DNA of 64,000 nt, from positions 1,922,001-1,986,000 of the forward strand of contig CBDCUC010000040.1 in assembly GCA_965222485.1 (NCBI GenBank), read 5' to 3'. The first letter of the stretch is position 1; each line of letters begins with the position of its first letter. Shown piece by piece: positions 34,973-44,042 of the stretch. Source of the stretch: CBDCUC01 sp965222485 (GTDB lineage Bacteria > Pseudomonadota > Alphaproteobacteria > Rhizobiales > Hyphomicrobiaceae). The notes beneath the pieces were generated by a model. That model saw only the letters and a program-made list of their open reading frames with translations, searched no databases and was not told where the DNA came from. Made by a program: the position numbers and the translations under genes.

Positions 34973-34978
34973 GGTCGG

Positions 34979-35167
34979 CTAGCCTGGCAGCGCCCGCAGG
35001 CGGCGGGATATCGTAATGCGGCTGTGCAGCCGCACATTTTTCTTCGCCGGTTTGGTGGGCTCCTTGCTTAGGCGTAGAACGCCGATTTTCTTACTGATAT
35101 CGCGCCGCGCGGTGTGCAGCAGAAGCCCGCTGGTATTGGCCTGGACAATCAGTTCCTCAGCCCCCAC
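34979..35167 (-). CDS. Possible small basic protein
   Basis: A 62-residue basic reading (many Arg and Lys in the second half) convergent with arsC and divergent from the TetR gene. Third codon positions are GC-rich as in neighbouring genes, which favours it being coding, but the start (GTG) has no ribosome-binding site and I do not recognise it. Confidence 0.35.
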   Translation of the reverse strand: MGAEELIVQANTSGLLLHTARRDISKKIGVLRLSKEPTKPAKKNVRLHSRITISRRLRALPG

Positions 35168-35224
35168 TTACCATCGGTAGTACATGCTATACTTACGCGA
35201 ATTGGCTCAAGCGGAGCGAGAACC

Positions 35225-35938
35225 ATGATTGATCAAAGTACAAACAAGGGCCGTCTGATTGCCGCTGCATTGCGTTTGGCTGGTGAGCGGCCTTGGCGTG
35301 AGGTGCAGATGCGCGACATTGCCCAGTCGGCCGGTGTGTCGCTGGTAGAGTTGCGTAAAGATTTTTGCTCAAAGTCGGATATCGTTGCTGCCTTCATTCG
35401 ATCCATCGACGAAGATGTGCTGACGGGTGTTACAAAACCAATCGAAGGGCAATCCGCGCGTGATGCGGTGTTTGAAATTGTCATGAGCCGGTTCGATGCG
35501 TTGCAGCCGCACAAGGCTGCCGTAAAATCGATGGCGGCCGGACCGTCGCTTGATCCGTCGGTCGTGCGCGCATTTCTGTCTTCGCAAGTGTGGATGCTCA
35601 ATGCGGCGGGTGTTCGCACAGAGGGTCTGGGAGGCATTGCTCGTGTTGGCGGTTTGGCAACCACGTATAGATCGGTCTTCGATACCTGGCTTGGTGATGA
35701 GGACCCTGGATTGGCGAACACCATGGCCGTACTCGACCGGAGGCTGCGGCGTGGGGAAAGCGCTCTTAAGACGTTAGATTCTGTTCTTTCAGGGTGCTGT
35801 GGGTTTGTTTGCAGCTGCCGGGATGCGCTGGGCCGGAGGTCGGGCAAAGGCGGAACAGACACATCCGCTGAACGTGCTGAGGACGCTTCGCGAAGGGAAG
35901 CGAATCCTTCAGAAAATGGTTCGTCCGCGCCCGCCTGA
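35225..35938 (+). CDS. TetR-like transcriptional regulator
   Basis: A 237-residue protein with an N-terminal TetR DNA-binding domain: the LIAAALRLAGERPWREVQMRDIA helix-turn-helix area (residues about 10-45) and the conserved VSLVELRKDFCSKSDIV. A ligand-binding helical region follows to about 195. The tail is low-complexity with Cys, Gly, Ser, Asp and Ala. ATG 35225 has GGAG nine bases upstream; an earlier GTG at 35114 is not needed. The effector and target genes are unknown. Confidence 0.8.
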   Translation: MIDQSTNKGRLIAAALRLAGERPWREVQMRDIAQSAGVSLVELRKDFCSKSDIVAAFIRSIDEDVLTGVTKPIEGQSARDAVFEIVMSRFDALQPHKAAVKSMAAGPSLDPSVVRAFLSSQVWMLNAAGVRTEGLGGIARVGGLATTYRSVFDTWLGDEDPGLANTMAVLDRRLRRGESALKTLDSVLSGCCGFVCSCRDALGRRSGKGGTDTSAERAEDASRREANPSENGSSAPA

Positions 35939-35959
35939 GTGCCGTATCTGTCGGGTGCG

Positions 35960-37393
35960 TCACAGTGGGACAGAGATGATTGCACGGAGACCGCCCATTG
36001 AGCTTTCCCCAAGCGTAATGTCGCCACCATGGCTCCGCGCAATATCGCGGGCGATTGCCAGGCCTAGACCGGTATTGCCGTGGTCCTGATTGCGCGCATC
36101 GCCAATACGATAGAACGGTCGAAAGACATTATCGCGCTCATCTTCGGGAATGCCGGGGCCATTATCGTCGACTTCAATGCGGACCCAATTCGATTCTGTT
36201 GCGGCGCGAATGACGACCTGAGAGCCGAAGCGTGCTGCGTTCGACACCAGGTTCGTCACGGCCCGCTTAAAGGCCTGCCGTTTTAGCGGAAGGACGATCT
36301 CCTTGCGCCGCTTTCTGAACTTCAATTCGATATCGACATCATAGACCTGCGCTTCATCGTGGATCTCGCGCAAAAGCTCGTAGAGTCGTGTTTCCGTTGC
36401 CTCTTCTCCGCCATCGCCTTTTGCAAACGCCAAATAGTCTTCCAGCATATGCTGCATTTCGACAACGTCGCTGCGAAGGGATCGTGTTTCTGGCGTATCG
36501 CCCAGAAACTCCAACTCTAACTTGAACCGCGTCAGGATGGTTCTCAGGTCGTGGCTGACGCCGGCAAGCATTGTTGTGCGTTGTTCGACATGCGTCGTGA
36601 TGCGGTCGCGCATCTCAAGAAACGCCAGGGCTGCTTGGCGAACCTCGCGCGCGCCACGCGGCTTGAAGTCGTCGGGGACGGGACGTCCTTTACCAAAAGA
36701 TTCTGCTGCTTCCGCCAGACGCAAAATGGGCCGGATCTGATTACGCAGGAATAATATAGCGACGGTGAGTAGGATGACCGAAGAACCCACCATCCAGAGC
36801 AGAAAAATGTGTGAGTTGGACGCATATGTTTGCGAGCGACGCGCCACGAAGCTTAAAACAGCATTTGGGGCGCGCACCTTGATGAGGACGCGTTTTGATT
36901 GGCCTACGGTGTCAATCCAAAATGGCAGCTTCACCTGCCGGCTGATCTCTCTCGACAAGGCACGGTCTAAAAGGTTGAAGAATGGCTTGGGGCGCGCCGG
37001 CGGCAAGTCGCTGGGTGGCAAGACCTGCATGGATAAATTGAGTCTTTCACGCGCCATGTCGATCAGGCGCGCATAGTCATCCTCGTAAGGATAGTCTTCG
37101 TAAATTTCGATAAGCGCACCGATATTGCGGGCAGTTGCTTCTGACAGCCTGCGTGTAACCGCCTGCCAATGGCGCTCCATGAAGACAAACGCAACGACAC
37201 CTTCAAGCACGACGATCGGGGCGATGATGATGATCAGCGCGCGCGCGTACAGGCCTTTTGGGATGATTTCCGCCAAAGATGCCGTAGTGCCGGTTCTCAG
37301 CATCCTTAGTATCTGACGTCCACGCGCATAAAGACGCTTCACTCTCATGGGCGTCGATCGGGACGGATCGGCCAGTAATGGATGCACTACCAT
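35960..37393 (-). CDS. Sensor histidine kinase, EnvZ-like
   Basis: A 477-residue membrane sensor. TM1 lies at about 52-72, a periplasmic domain at 73-196, TM2 at about 197-216, then a HAMP domain, and the dimerisation helix with phosphoacceptor H281 in GVSHDLRTILTRF. The ATPase domain shows NLVSNAARFG (N-box), VDDNGPGIP (G1) and GLGLAIARDIARSHGG (G2). The start at 37393 has AGGA nine bases upstream; ATG 37348 is an alternative. It follows an OmpR-type regulator on the same strand and is its likely partner. EnvZ in relatives senses envelope or osmotic state. Confidence 0.92.
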   Translation of the reverse strand: MVVHPLLADPSRSTPMRVKRLYARGRQILRMLRTGTTASLAEIIPKGLYARALIIIIAPIVVLEGVVAFVFMERHWQAVTRRLSEATARNIGALIEIYEDYPYEDDYARLIDMARERLNLSMQVLPPSDLPPARPKPFFNLLDRALSREISRQVKLPFWIDTVGQSKRVLIKVRAPNAVLSFVARRSQTYASNSHIFLLWMVGSSVILLTVAILFLRNQIRPILRLAEAAESFGKGRPVPDDFKPRGAREVRQAALAFLEMRDRITTHVEQRTTMLAGVSHDLRTILTRFKLELEFLGDTPETRSLRSDVVEMQHMLEDYLAFAKGDGGEEATETRLYELLREIHDEAQVYDVDIELKFRKRRKEIVLPLKRQAFKRAVTNLVSNAARFGSQVVIRAATESNWVRIEVDDNGPGIPEDERDNVFRPFYRIGDARNQDHGNTGLGLAIARDIARSHGGDITLGESSMGGLRAIISVPL

Positions 37394-37633
37394 GGTATGC
37401 GGTCCTGGCTCCTGGTGGTCGCGGCGGCTTTGTGAGTGGAGTCTTGCATGTCGTTTATGATCTGTCAGTTGGAGCGTCGCGAGCGGTCTTCGTCGCGGTC
37501 TTTCTATGGCTAGTGAAGCTTGGTTGTCGACACCCGTGTGTGGCGATGTCTGGGGATCGCGCTTCGAAAAGGCACATCGGCAGTCAGGATACGCGACTTT
37601 GACGGGTTTCGGTATGTGGAAATCGCAATAGAG

Positions 37634-38350
37634 CTAGTCGGTGTGAAGAATGTAGCCCTTGCCGCGCACGGTCTGGAGGTAGATCGGGTTTGAGGGATCG
37701 TTTTCGATCTTGCGCCGCAGACGGTTGATCTGTACGTCAACGGCGCGTTCATTGCCCGTTGCATCGTCGCTGCACAGCTCATGACGTGGGATGGGTGTAC
37801 CAGGCCGGGCGGCGAACTGGCGCAAAAGATCCCGCTCGCGTTCGGTCAATTTGATTGACTCCTCACCCATCCGTAACTCGCCGCGCGAAATGTGGAATAC
37901 GAAGCTTCCCATGCGGATTTCCTCCGCACCGCCGGAATGCGGATGGCCGCGCCTCAGAATGTTGCGTAGTCGAAGTAACAGCTCGCGTGGTTCGAATGGC
38001 TTGGGTATGTAGTCGTCGACCCCGACTTCAAGCCCTTCTATGCGCTGCTCAGGATCGGAACGCGCGGTAAGCATGCAGATGGGAACGCTTGCGGTCTGTT
38101 TTAACTCGCGCGCGAGATCGAGACCGCTTTCGCCCGGCATGTTGACGTCGAGCAAAAGAATGTCGAATGACAAACCGCGCATCGAGGCGCGCGCGCTGGT
38201 GGCGTCATGTGATGTCGTCACCCTGAAACCGTTCTCAAGTAGATAGCGCGCTAGCAAGTCGCGAATTTTCTGGTCATCGTCAACAACGAGGACGTGCGGT
38301 GCGTTGTCGGGAAGACCATCTGCAGAACTTTGTGCGGCTATCTGTGACAT
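37634..38350 (-). CDS. OmpR-type response regulator
   Basis: A 238-residue regulator. The receiver domain has the acidic pair D24/D25, the phosphoacceptor D68 (LLLDVNMPG), T95 and K117. The OmpR/PhoB winged-helix domain follows and includes LTERERDLL and the recognition-helix region with VDVQINRLRRKIE. It is upstream of the EnvZ-like kinase, separated by 240 bases with no gene between, and close to a MarR gene. The arrangement next to ilvE is common in Hyphomicrobiales. Confidence 0.94.
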   Translation of the reverse strand: MSQIAAQSSADGLPDNAPHVLVVDDDQKIRDLLARYLLENGFRVTTSHDATSARASMRGLSFDILLLDVNMPGESGLDLARELKQTASVPICMLTARSDPEQRIEGLEVGVDDYIPKPFEPRELLLRLRNILRRGHPHSGGAEEIRMGSFVFHISRGELRMGEESIKLTERERDLLRQFAARPGTPIPRHELCSDDATGNERAVDVQINRLRRKIENDPSNPIYLQTVRGKGYILHTD

Positions 38351-38458
38351 CGTTAAACTCGCTGAGGTGCAGCCCTTTTTTTGTCCGATTGCCGCTTGGG
38401 CCGATGTAAAACTAGCATTGATGCGCGTGCCATCGTTTCAGTAAATGGCGGCCGGTCA

Positions 38459-39010
38459 TCACTCCTTGCTCGCAGGCAGGCCGATAAGCGACTTGATGCA
38501 ATCGCGGTCTTCCTCGCCGATCATGGCGAGAAGGAAACGCTGTGCGTCGTTTCCAGCCCCTAATCCAGCGGCCTTAAATGCTTTGGCAATACGGTTGGTC
38601 TGTAAGGTGGTCAATTTTGCGGCGAGCTTGGTACCTTTTGGGGTGGCAAAGAGGAGCCTTTGACGGCGATCCGACTTTCCTTCCCGCTGTGAGACGAAAC
38701 CCTCGTCGATGAGCTGTTTGAGGACCCGGGACAGGCTTTGCTTTGTAATGCGTAAGATATCCAGCAGGTCAGCCACGCTCAGTCCGGGATTGCGGTGGAC
38801 GAAATGGAGTACGCGGTGGTGAGCCCGTCCAAAACCGTATCGGTCGAGCACTGCATCGGCGTCGCCCGTAAAATCGCGATAGGCGAAGAAGAGTAGCTCA
38901 ACGCAGGCGACTAACTGTTGGCGCTCGATAGCTTGTGCACCTACGTTGCGCGCGCCACTGCCTGCTGTAGCGCTTCGCTTTTCCTTGGTCGTCGCATTTA
39001 CGTCAGTCAT
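38459..39010 (-). CDS. MarR-family transcriptional regulator
   Basis: A 183-residue regulator with the MarR winged helix: VADLLDILRITKQSLSRVL as recognition helix, followed by the EGKSDRRQRLL wing. The N-terminus to about residue 45 is polar and perhaps disordered. The start at 39010 omits 12 codons open upstream. It is divergent from ilvE, so it may act on the shared 220-base intergenic region. Confidence 0.88.
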   Translation of the reverse strand: MTDVNATTKEKRSATAGSGARNVGAQAIERQQLVACVELLFFAYRDFTGDADAVLDRYGFGRAHHRVLHFVHRNPGLSVADLLDILRITKQSLSRVLKQLIDEGFVSQREGKSDRRQRLLFATPKGTKLAAKLTTLQTNRIAKAFKAAGLGAGNDAQRFLLAMIGEEDRDCIKSLIGLPASKE

Positions 39011-39231
39011 GTTGACATAAATGAAGGCGATTGATACTCGTGGCAAGTCATTTTGTGCGCGATGTTGTGTCGGCTATAGCCGTTCGCCGGCGGGTCGCGC
39101 CGAATGGCCAAAATCAACGCTACTTCCAGCGGCGTCGTACGCGCAGGCCGGAATGCGCGGACCGTGGATAGGTTTGCTTAAGTTGATGTTTTGTTGCGTA
39201 TGCGGATGGTTAATTCGCGCAGGGGATTTTG

Positions 39232-40128
39232 ATGGCAGATCTGGTACCATTTGATGCCCGTGATGGCCAAATTTGGCTGGACGGCTCTCTCGTTACGTGG
39301 CGGGACGCGAAACTGCATGTGCTTACGCATGCCCTCCACTACGGCAGCGCGGTGTTTGAGGGCGCGCGAGCTTATGGCGGCGAGGTCTTTAAACTCACCG
39401 AACATTCTCAGCGCCTCGTAGATAGCGCGTCTGCGCTTGATTTTGAGATTCCATTTTCGGTCGCTGAGATAGATGATGCCTGTCGAGAGGCTGTAAAAGC
39501 CAATAATTTGGTTGATGCCTACGTGCGCCCGATAGCCTGGCGTGGAAGCGAGCAGATGGGTGTATCTGCGCAAAAGAATACGATCCACTTGGCTGTGGCA
39601 GCTTGGGAGTGGGGCTCGTATTTTCCAATGGAGGAGCGTCTCAAAGGTATCCGGCTGACGCACGCGACATACCGCCGGCCGGATCCGGCGACGGCGCCGT
39701 GCAAGGCAAAGGCGGCGGGTTTGTATATGATCTGTACGATCGAGAAGCATCGCGCGGAAAGCGCCGGATATGCAGATGCCTTGATGCTCGACTACCGGGG
39801 CCGGGTTGCCGAGTGTACAGGCGCAAATATCTTCCTCATCAAAGAGGGCGTTCTGCACACGCCGATCCCCGATTGTTTTCTTGATGGCATTACGCGGAGA
39901 ACTGTGATCGGCCTTGCGCAGTCGCGCGGCTATGAGGTGGTTGAGCGGGTCATCATGCCGGAGGAGCTCTCATCGTTTTCGGAGTGCTTTTTGACCGGGA
40001 CGGCCGCAGAGGTCACTCCGGTTTCGCAGATCGGCGAGCACACCTATACGCCCGGCGAGATATCTCAGACGCTGTTGAGTGATTACATGGCGGTCGTACA
40101 GCCAGGCGCCAGAGTTGCTGCACAATAG
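39232..40128 (+). CDS. ilvE: Branched-chain amino acid aminotransferase
   Basis: A fold-type IV PLP enzyme that interconverts branched-chain amino acids and their 2-oxo acids. Family features are FEGARAYGGEVFKL, YVRPIAWRG, the PLP-lysine region CKAKAAGLYM, the EADALMLD-type YADALMLDYRG segment, and the C-terminal GTAAEVTPV. ATG 39232, with AGGGGA five bases upstream, is preferred over TTG 39229. Near its end it faces a small membrane gene on the other strand. Confidence 0.95.
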   Translation: MADLVPFDARDGQIWLDGSLVTWRDAKLHVLTHALHYGSAVFEGARAYGGEVFKLTEHSQRLVDSASALDFEIPFSVAEIDDACREAVKANNLVDAYVRPIAWRGSEQMGVSAQKNTIHLAVAAWEWGSYFPMEERLKGIRLTHATYRRPDPATAPCKAKAAGLYMICTIEKHRAESAGYADALMLDYRGRVAECTGANIFLIKEGVLHTPIPDCFLDGITRRTVIGLAQSRGYEVVERVIMPEELSSFSECFLTGTAAEVTPVSQIGEHTYTPGEISQTLLSDYMAVVQPGARVAAQ

Positions 40129-40238
40129 GCCGTGCGTTCTACGCGGAAAGCAATCGTATGCCTTGCTGCAAGCCAGCACCGCCCATGCAGGCTATATGCT
40201 CGTTGTTTTCGAAAAAGGTAGCAGGGGGTTTGCAGCGG

Positions 40239-40502
40239 CTAGTCTTGTCGAGCGACGGCGCTATAAATAATACTCAGAAACGCCGCAATCATTATTGCGA
40301 TTGCAAACAACGTCGTTGTTGTGAGCTTCAAACCGAAAAATGGCGCAACAAGCCCCAGCAGCGTCGTCCAAAAGGCTGCTGGCAAAAGTGCAACAATTGC
40401 GAGTCCGATTAAGAGGTCTGGCGAGCGCAGCTCTGGGATCGTCGGCACGGATGTTTGGACGGATTTGCTTTCAGCTTTTCGAGTGCTGGTCGCAGCCTGC
40501 AT
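40239..40502 (-). CDS. Small two-TM membrane protein
   Basis: An 87-residue protein with a polar N-terminus rich in Ser, Thr and Lys (1-26) and two hydrophobic helices at about 31-50 and 56-80. The start at 40502 is well supported: GAGGAG lies eight bases upstream. It is divergent from the FAD oxidoreductase and convergent with ilvE. I do not recognise the family. Confidence 0.65.
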   Translation of the reverse strand: MQAATSTRKAESKSVQTSVPTIPELRSPDLLIGLAIVALLPAAFWTTLLGLVAPFFGLKLTTTTLFAIAIMIAAFLSIIYSAVARQD

Positions 40503-40704
40503 GCTGCATCTCCTCAAAGACAAGTCCCGTAACGCCGAATCCGGATACCAACAATTTGAAGTGCCTCGGTAAACCACCGGTTAACTCATAGCCTGCACCG
40601 AATTGTGGCCATGGGCAAGCTTAAGGAAAAATTGTTGTGTGTATTAAGAGTGCACAGTGTTCTGTTATTACTGCAGTGCACAAGAAGAATCGGGTTTTGA
40701 TCTT

Positions 40705-42327
40705 ATGGGCACTTCGCACGTCTATGATGCCGCAATAATTGGCGGCGGGCATAACGGCCTCACAGCAGCAGGCTATCTCGCACGTGCGGGCCTACGCGTT
40801 GTTTTGTTGGAAAAGAATGCCGAGATCGGTGGTGCGGCACTCACGGAAGAATTCGCCCCAGGTTTTCGCAATTCAGTGGCTGCTTACACTGTCAGCTTGT
40901 TGAATCCGGCCGTGATCGATGAGCTGGAGTTGCACCAGCATGGACTTAAAATCAAAGAACGGCCGGTGGCGAATTTCTGGCCGATTGATGCAACTCAGTC
41001 ACTGTTGTTGCCGTATGGGCATGCTGCCAGGCGAGAGGCGCTGAGTGTGTTTTCGTCGGCGGACGCCGCCCAGCTTGCCGGCTATGAGGCTTCCCTGGAG
41101 CGTGCCGCCAACGTCCTTCGGGACCTTGCTTTGCAGGTGCCGCCCAATGCTGGTGGCGGGGTTGTGGAAATGCTGCGTGCAGGCCGTTTGGGCTGGCGCA
41201 TTGGAAATCTCTCGCTCGACGATCAGCGCCTGATTATTGACTTGTTCACGAAGAGTGCTGCGGATTTTCTGGGCCGGTGGTTTGAAAGCGATGTCATCAA
41301 GGCTGCATTTGCGTTTGATGGGATTGTGGGGGCTTTTGCGGCGCCTTCCACGCCGGGGACGGCTTACGTGCTTTTGCATCACTGTTTTGGTGAGGTGAAC
41401 GGCAAAAGCGGAGTGTGGGGACATGCCGTGGGTGGCATGGGAGCGATCACCCAAGCAATGGGGCGTGCGGCGAAAGCTGCGGGTGCAAAGATTAGATGTG
41501 AGGCCTGTGTTGCGCGCGTGTTGGTTGAGAATGGACGTGCGTGCGGCGTTGAGCTTGACACAGGCGAGACCATTTCAGCGCGGGCCGTGGCCGCCAATGT
41601 CGGACCCAAATTATTGTTCAGGGATCTGATGCCCGACGGTGTTGTTTCCGACGATGTGCGCCGCCGTTTTACCAGCATCAAGACGGGCTCAGGAACGTTT
41701 CGCATGAACGTGGCGCTTAAAGAGCTGCCCGATTTTACGTGCCGGCCGGGTACATCGATGAAGGATCATCATGGTGCGGGAATTATCATTGGGCCAACGC
41801 TGCAGTATCTGGAACAAGCCTACATGGATGCGCGCCAGTATGGTTGGGCGCAGCGCCCTGTCGTAGAAATGCTGATCCCATCAACGCTGGATGATACGCT
41901 GGCGCCGCCTGGTCAGCATGTGGCGAGTCTGTTTGTACAACACGTTGCACCCCAGCTGCCAGGCGAGCGCAGCTGGTCAGATGATAATGAGCGCCAGGCA
42001 TTTGCGGATGTTGTTATCGATACGGTGAATGCGCACGCAACGAATTTCCGCAACGCCATAATCGATCGTCAGATTCTGTCGCCGCTGGATCTAGAGCGTC
42101 GCTTCGGACTCGTCGACGGCGATATTTTCCATGGGCAACTGTCGCTCGATCAACTTTTCTCCGCGCGGCCTGTTCTTGGGTATGCCGATTACCGCATGCC
42201 GGTCGATGGGCTTTATCTGTGTGGAGCGGGCGCGCATCCCGGTGGAGGCGTGACTGGTATTCCAGGGCGCAGTGCCGCGAGAGTGATGATCAAAGACCTC
42301 AAGGGGTGGCGGCGACAAGTTTGTTGA
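40705..42327 (+). CDS. FAD-dependent oxidoreductase, CrtI/PYROXD2-like
   Basis: A 540-residue flavoprotein of the phytoene-desaturase-like family. The dinucleotide fold IIGGGHNGLTAAGYLARAG is at about 10-28, with an LEKNAEIGGAA second element. The C-terminal LYLCGAGAHPGGGVTGIPGR segment binds FAD. There are no carotenoid genes nearby, so a desaturase role is not supported; PYROXD2-like proteins have an unclear function. An in-frame TTG at 40657 could give 16 more residues but ATG 40705 is likelier. Confidence 0.88.
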   Translation: MGTSHVYDAAIIGGGHNGLTAAGYLARAGLRVVLLEKNAEIGGAALTEEFAPGFRNSVAAYTVSLLNPAVIDELELHQHGLKIKERPVANFWPIDATQSLLLPYGHAARREALSVFSSADAAQLAGYEASLERAANVLRDLALQVPPNAGGGVVEMLRAGRLGWRIGNLSLDDQRLIIDLFTKSAADFLGRWFESDVIKAAFAFDGIVGAFAAPSTPGTAYVLLHHCFGEVNGKSGVWGHAVGGMGAITQAMGRAAKAAGAKIRCEACVARVLVENGRACGVELDTGETISARAVAANVGPKLLFRDLMPDGVVSDDVRRRFTSIKTGSGTFRMNVALKELPDFTCRPGTSMKDHHGAGIIIGPTLQYLEQAYMDARQYGWAQRPVVEMLIPSTLDDTLAPPGQHVASLFVQHVAPQLPGERSWSDDNERQAFADVVIDTVNAHATNFRNAIIDRQILSPLDLERRFGLVDGDIFHGQLSLDQLFSARPVLGYADYRMPVDGLYLCGAGAHPGGGVTGIPGRSAARVMIKDLKGWRRQVC

Positions 42328-42365
42328 TATTCGGATCATTGCATGAAGGGCAAATCGATAAACCA

Positions 42366-42785
42366 ATGTGGATCAATGACGATGTGACTCTGGACGACGC
42401 GTCAATGGACGAGCGCTTTGTGCGTGCATCCGGGCCTGGCGGGCAGAATGTCAACAAGCTTTCTACGGCTGTGGAGCTGCGTGTTCAAATCTCCGGGTTG
42501 CAAGGTATGACGGCGGCGGCTTTGGCTCGCTTGAGGAGGCTCGCGGGGCGGCGGCTGTCGGATTCTGGTGTTCTCGTCATTCGCGCTGATCGATACCGTA
42601 CGCAAGAACTCAACCGTGCTGATGCCCGCGAAAGGTTTTTGGAATTGGTTCGTAACGCACTGGTCGTGCCGAAGACCAGAGTTAGGACGAAACCGAGCCG
42701 GGCCGTGCGCGAACGGAGGCTGGAAGCGAAAAGCAAACGTTCCCAGATCAAGCGGCAGCGACAGAAGAAGCCAGATCTGTCGTGA
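42366..42785 (+). CDS. arfB: Alternative ribosome-rescue factor ArfB (YaeJ)
   Basis: A peptidyl-tRNA hydrolase that rescues stalled ribosomes. The GGQ motif is at 25-27 within ASGPGGQNVNK; the C-terminal tail (about 105-139) is very basic, as needed to enter the empty mRNA channel. It has 139 residues. It starts 38 bases after the FAD oxidoreductase gene and may be cotranscribed with it. The class I release factor stop-codon recognition domain is absent, as expected. Confidence 0.95.
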   Translation: MWINDDVTLDDASMDERFVRASGPGGQNVNKLSTAVELRVQISGLQGMTAAALARLRRLAGRRLSDSGVLVIRADRYRTQELNRADARERFLELVRNALVVPKTRVRTKPSRAVRERRLEAKSKRSQIKRQRQKKPDLS

Positions 42786-42848
42786 ACGCGCGTTGCGATG
42801 CAGTCTAAAGGTGCTGCTTTGTTTCTCCATGCGCTGGCATCTATTGCG

Positions 42849-44042
42849 TCACACTGGGTCGCCTTGAGGCACACGTCCGCCGACACGGGCAGTAGCGTCT
42901 GATGGTTGATCGGCGGGTCCGCGCCAAGGTCCGGACTTATACCATGCCACCGTGTAAGCGGTGGCGATCAGAACAGCGCATCCGGTGAGATTGATCAGGG
43001 GAACGGTAATCAGCGTGCGGCCTACGAGATCGTAGGCGACGCCGCCTAGGTACGATGCCATTAGGCCGACCATAAACACCGCCAGTGCTTGCTGGCCAAC
43101 TTTGCGGCAAACATTGATGAAGGGTCCGGTTGACAGCCGGTGCCCGCCTTCGCCAGCGGCTGCCCAGGCAAGATAAGCAAGTGCTAGGAAGTGAATATAA
43201 CGCAGTAGCCCGAAGTGCGTCTTGTTCATGTTGAAGGAGATGTAGGCGGCGATGTCATCGGGAATACCCAGTAGCTGGAAGGTTGGATAATCCTTGATGG
43301 GGTAGGAGCCGATAACGATGACGAGTGCAAGAATGACGAGACGCCAATCGACAGGCGGCGCGGGAAGCCAGCCGCGTACAAACGCAAATCCGGTAAAGAA
43401 CACGAGCTGCCATGCGAGAGGGTTGAAGAACCAGATCCGGCTTGACCAGGGTTCTGCGGGAAATTCGATCAGGCGGTTTGTGGCGGCAAGCCACAGGCCG
43501 ATGACAATAGCAAAGACCGGCCACCGCCCAAGTTTGGAGAGCAGCATGACGACGGGAACCAATGCCAGTATGACGAGATACATCGGCAGGATGTCGAAAT
43601 AATTCGGCACGTAGGTGAGCGTCAGCAACCCGATCAGGTTTTCGTCGGTGTTGTGATACAGGAATGGCAGCATGTTCAGGCGGCCAGTGTATTTCGTTCC
43701 AGTATCGAGAATGTTGTCGATTGCAACGACGACCGCAAGAATAGCAAAGAATGTGCAGATGTGTGCCCAATAGACCTGCCAGACGCGGTAGCTGATGCGC
43801 GCAGTTCCCAGGGCCATTCCGCGTTCGTCAAAGATCTTTGCAAAAGCGATGGCGGATGCCATGCCGGAGCAAAACACAAAGATTTCGGTGGCGTCGGAAA
43901 AACCGAAGCGTCCGGGAATCCATTCCGCCCATGGGTTTTGGCGGATGTGCGAAATAAAAATGATGAACATTCCGAACCCGCGGAAAAAGTCCAGCCGGAC
44001 ATCGCGGACACGACCGGGTGTCCGGTCAGATTGATTCCTCAT
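42849..44042 (-). CDS. OpgC-like membrane acyltransferase family protein
   Basis: A 397-residue protein with about ten hydrophobic helices, of the OpgC group. The N-terminal RDVRLDFFRGFGMFIIFISHI and the SDATEIFVFCSGM element match that family; E. coli OpgC adds succinyl groups to osmoregulated periplasmic glucans. No glucan synthesis gene is near, so the substrate is unknown. The start at ATG 44042 overlaps the end of the upstream ThDP enzyme gene by 17 bases. Confidence 0.82.
   Translation of the reverse strand: MRNQSDRTPGRVRDVRLDFFRGFGMFIIFISHIRQNPWAEWIPGRFGFSDATEIFVFCSGMASAIAFAKIFDERGMALGTARISYRVWQVYWAHICTFFAILAVVVAIDNILDTGTKYTGRLNMLPFLYHNTDENLIGLLTLTYVPNYFDILPMYLVILALVPVVMLLSKLGRWPVFAIVIGLWLAATNRLIEFPAEPWSSRIWFFNPLAWQLVFFTGFAFVRGWLPAPPVDWRLVILALVIVIGSYPIKDYPTFQLLGIPDDIAAYISFNMNKTHFGLLRYIHFLALAYLAWAAAGEGGHRLSTGPFINVCRKVGQQALAVFMVGLMASYLGGVAYDLVGRTLITVPLINLTGCAVLIATAYTVAWYKSGPWRGPADQPSDATARVGGRVPQGDPV

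Noticed and set aside
35780..35938. Possible frameshift near the C-terminus of the TetR regulator
   Set aside because: Another frame gives a readable sequence, but the annotated frame ends in an ordinary polar tail, so I see no need for a shift.
35233..36042. 269-codon minus-strand frame opposite the TetR gene
   Set aside because: Thr/Ser/Arg-rich shadow of a clear TetR DNA-binding domain.
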